Positions 62,816 through 64,000 of a DNA stretch of 64,000 bases are shown here, one piece after another. Under the pieces are notes generated by a model, which worked only from the letters and a program-made list of their open reading frames with translations, was not told the DNA's origin and ran no database searches. Source of the DNA: Membranipora membranacea (Eukaryota; Bryozoa; Gymnolaemata; Cheilostomatida; Membraniporidae); NCBI GenBank assembly GCA_914767715.1, contig OU612069.1, positions 3,536,001 through 3,600,000 of the forward strand, in the 5' to 3' direction. Positions within the stretch are counted from its first letter, which is position 1. Each line of letters opens with the position of its first letter. The translations under genes and the position numbers were made by a program.

Positions 62816-63995
62816 TCACACTTGGGTAGCTATTAGCAAACATAATTGGTCGGATGGTGATTGCTTTTTGCTATTAACGATGATATTTACTTGTGGCGGT
62901 GAGTTTTTGAGGCTCGAAATAAGTTCTGGTTGGTGGTGTGAGCAGGTTCGACAACTATTCACAGTGCTGGCTATATCATGAGATATGCCAGGCCACCAAG
63001 CGTTTCTCATTCTCAGCACTTCTGTATTCCTAGATCACAGGAGTGAAGGCCTTTCAGAATACCATCTCGCTGGTTATCTCTATTTATAAAGAAGTAGGTT
63101 GTCAGCACGTGATAAAATAGTTTCTCCTTGCCAGTATGGTTTGGGGTTTGTCTTTACATCAAGAGATAATCAGGCCATCAATAAATGACAAAGTGTTTCA
63201 CCTGTTGAAGAGTTGTACATTTTATTAGCTCATGTAGGGGGTGGCCACTTGCAGGAAGTGATGTATAAGTAGATATGACTGCTAATTTTAATTCTCTATC
63301 GAGCCGTTTATCTTTACCTTAGCCTTAATCTTGTTCAGACAGTGGTTGTCTGAAGAGTAGATTGCCCATATTGTTGCATTTACAATGTTATGTTCTTCTA
63401 TGTTCAGAGTCGTTTATGCTTTTAAGTTGAAGATCGATCTGCGTGGTTTGATGTCAGTTCGCTTGTTACATTGGTATATCCTAAAGTGAACATCCTAAAC
63501 TTCATGCAGAATGACGCTTTATATAATGCTTCTAACTCGATAGTCGACCATCTTTATTCAGCATCTGTTAGACCTCTAAACTTAACACGATCACAACAGT
63601 AAAACCCAAATGAAGTGATGAAACAGTATGCAGCCGGGAGTCGTTTTCTAGTGGTGTCTGATTACACCCTGAGGTTGATCCAGTTTTTATATGAATTTTG
63701 CTCCTGAAAGCTTGGCTAAAATTTTGTCAACAGGACTTATAGGATGTGTTACGGCCCTTTGAAGTTTAGACACGGAAGAATATGTGGATTTCCTATAGGT
63801 ACTTGAACCATACCGGAGCACCCTTTAGATACCATACCCTTACTCTCCATCGTGTCTAGCTGCTTTTTGACTATCAGTAGTCGCGACTGAGACACCTCGA
63901 ACGGCGTGTGTATTACAGAGTTGGTTACATATCCTCCCTTAGCTGGATTCCATACAGCTTGGTGACATTGACTTTGCCTAAACTTGGGAATAAAT
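62816..63995 (-). pseudogene. Degenerate Ty3/Gypsy-type LTR retrotransposon pol
   Basis: Read on the minus strand from 63,995 downward: an RT N-terminal stretch (TPFEVSQSR...DTMESKGMVSKG, then VQVPIGNP), an RT palm stretch near 63,760-63,580 (ILAKLSGAKFI, with stops, then HFIWVLLL), and at 63,019-62,816 an integrase zinc-binding region (RMRNAWWPGISHDIASTVNS, then CRTCSHHQP). Order is RT, RNase H interval, integrase, as in Ty3/Gypsy. Many stops and frameshifts show it is dead. LTRs were not found; the element runs off the window end. Confidence 0.75.
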
Positions 63996-64000
63996 ATCAG

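Overview
This is spliced animal nuclear DNA. It is AT-rich, with many short exons separated by introns with canonical GT..AG ends, tRNA-derived SINEs, MITEs, decayed LINEs and a decayed Ty3/Gypsy element. The proteins (a Furry homologue, a galactose 3-O-sulfotransferase, a secreted EGF protein) point to a metazoan. Intron sizes and repeat content suggest an invertebrate, but I cannot name the species. All gene models below were built by reading splice sites and checking that codon phase carries across each junction.

Region 1 (about 138-21,990, + strand) is the 3' half of a Furry (FRY/FRYL) gene. About 30 exons, all phase-consistent, give roughly 1,500 C-terminal residues, a stop at 21,568-21,570 and an AATAAA near 21,955. 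One is a candidate 9-nt microexon. Its introns carry long inverted repeats, hairpins and fold-back elements, and one exon-like antisense open frame.

Region 2 (24,260-33,415, + strand) is a complete seven-exon galactose-3-O-sulfotransferase gene encoding a type II Golgi protein of about 430 residues. Two of its introns contain minisatellites (47-bp unit x about 75, and 26-bp unit x about 38) that begin exactly at the intron's own 5' splice site, so every unit repeats the donor sequence. This is the most unusual structure in the window.

Region 3 (33,416-45,365) has a decayed LINE 3' end, a cryptic minus-strand gene (36,451-41,140) for a secreted cysteine-rich repeat protein that I do not recognise and that may be damaged, a diverged tandem array of about 175 bp, and two pairs of local segmental duplications.

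Region 4 (45,366-62,039, + strand) is a 19-exon gene for a secreted protein of about 854 residues. It has a signal peptide, an eight-exon propeller-like module, two EGF-like domains, and a second copy of the module. Both module copies have the same intron phases at every junction and four identical exon lengths. Its introns hold SINEs, a three-copy MITE, a 2.3-kb inverted-repeat element nested inside one MITE copy, and LINE remnants. The window ends in a degenerate Ty3/Gypsy pol on the minus strand.
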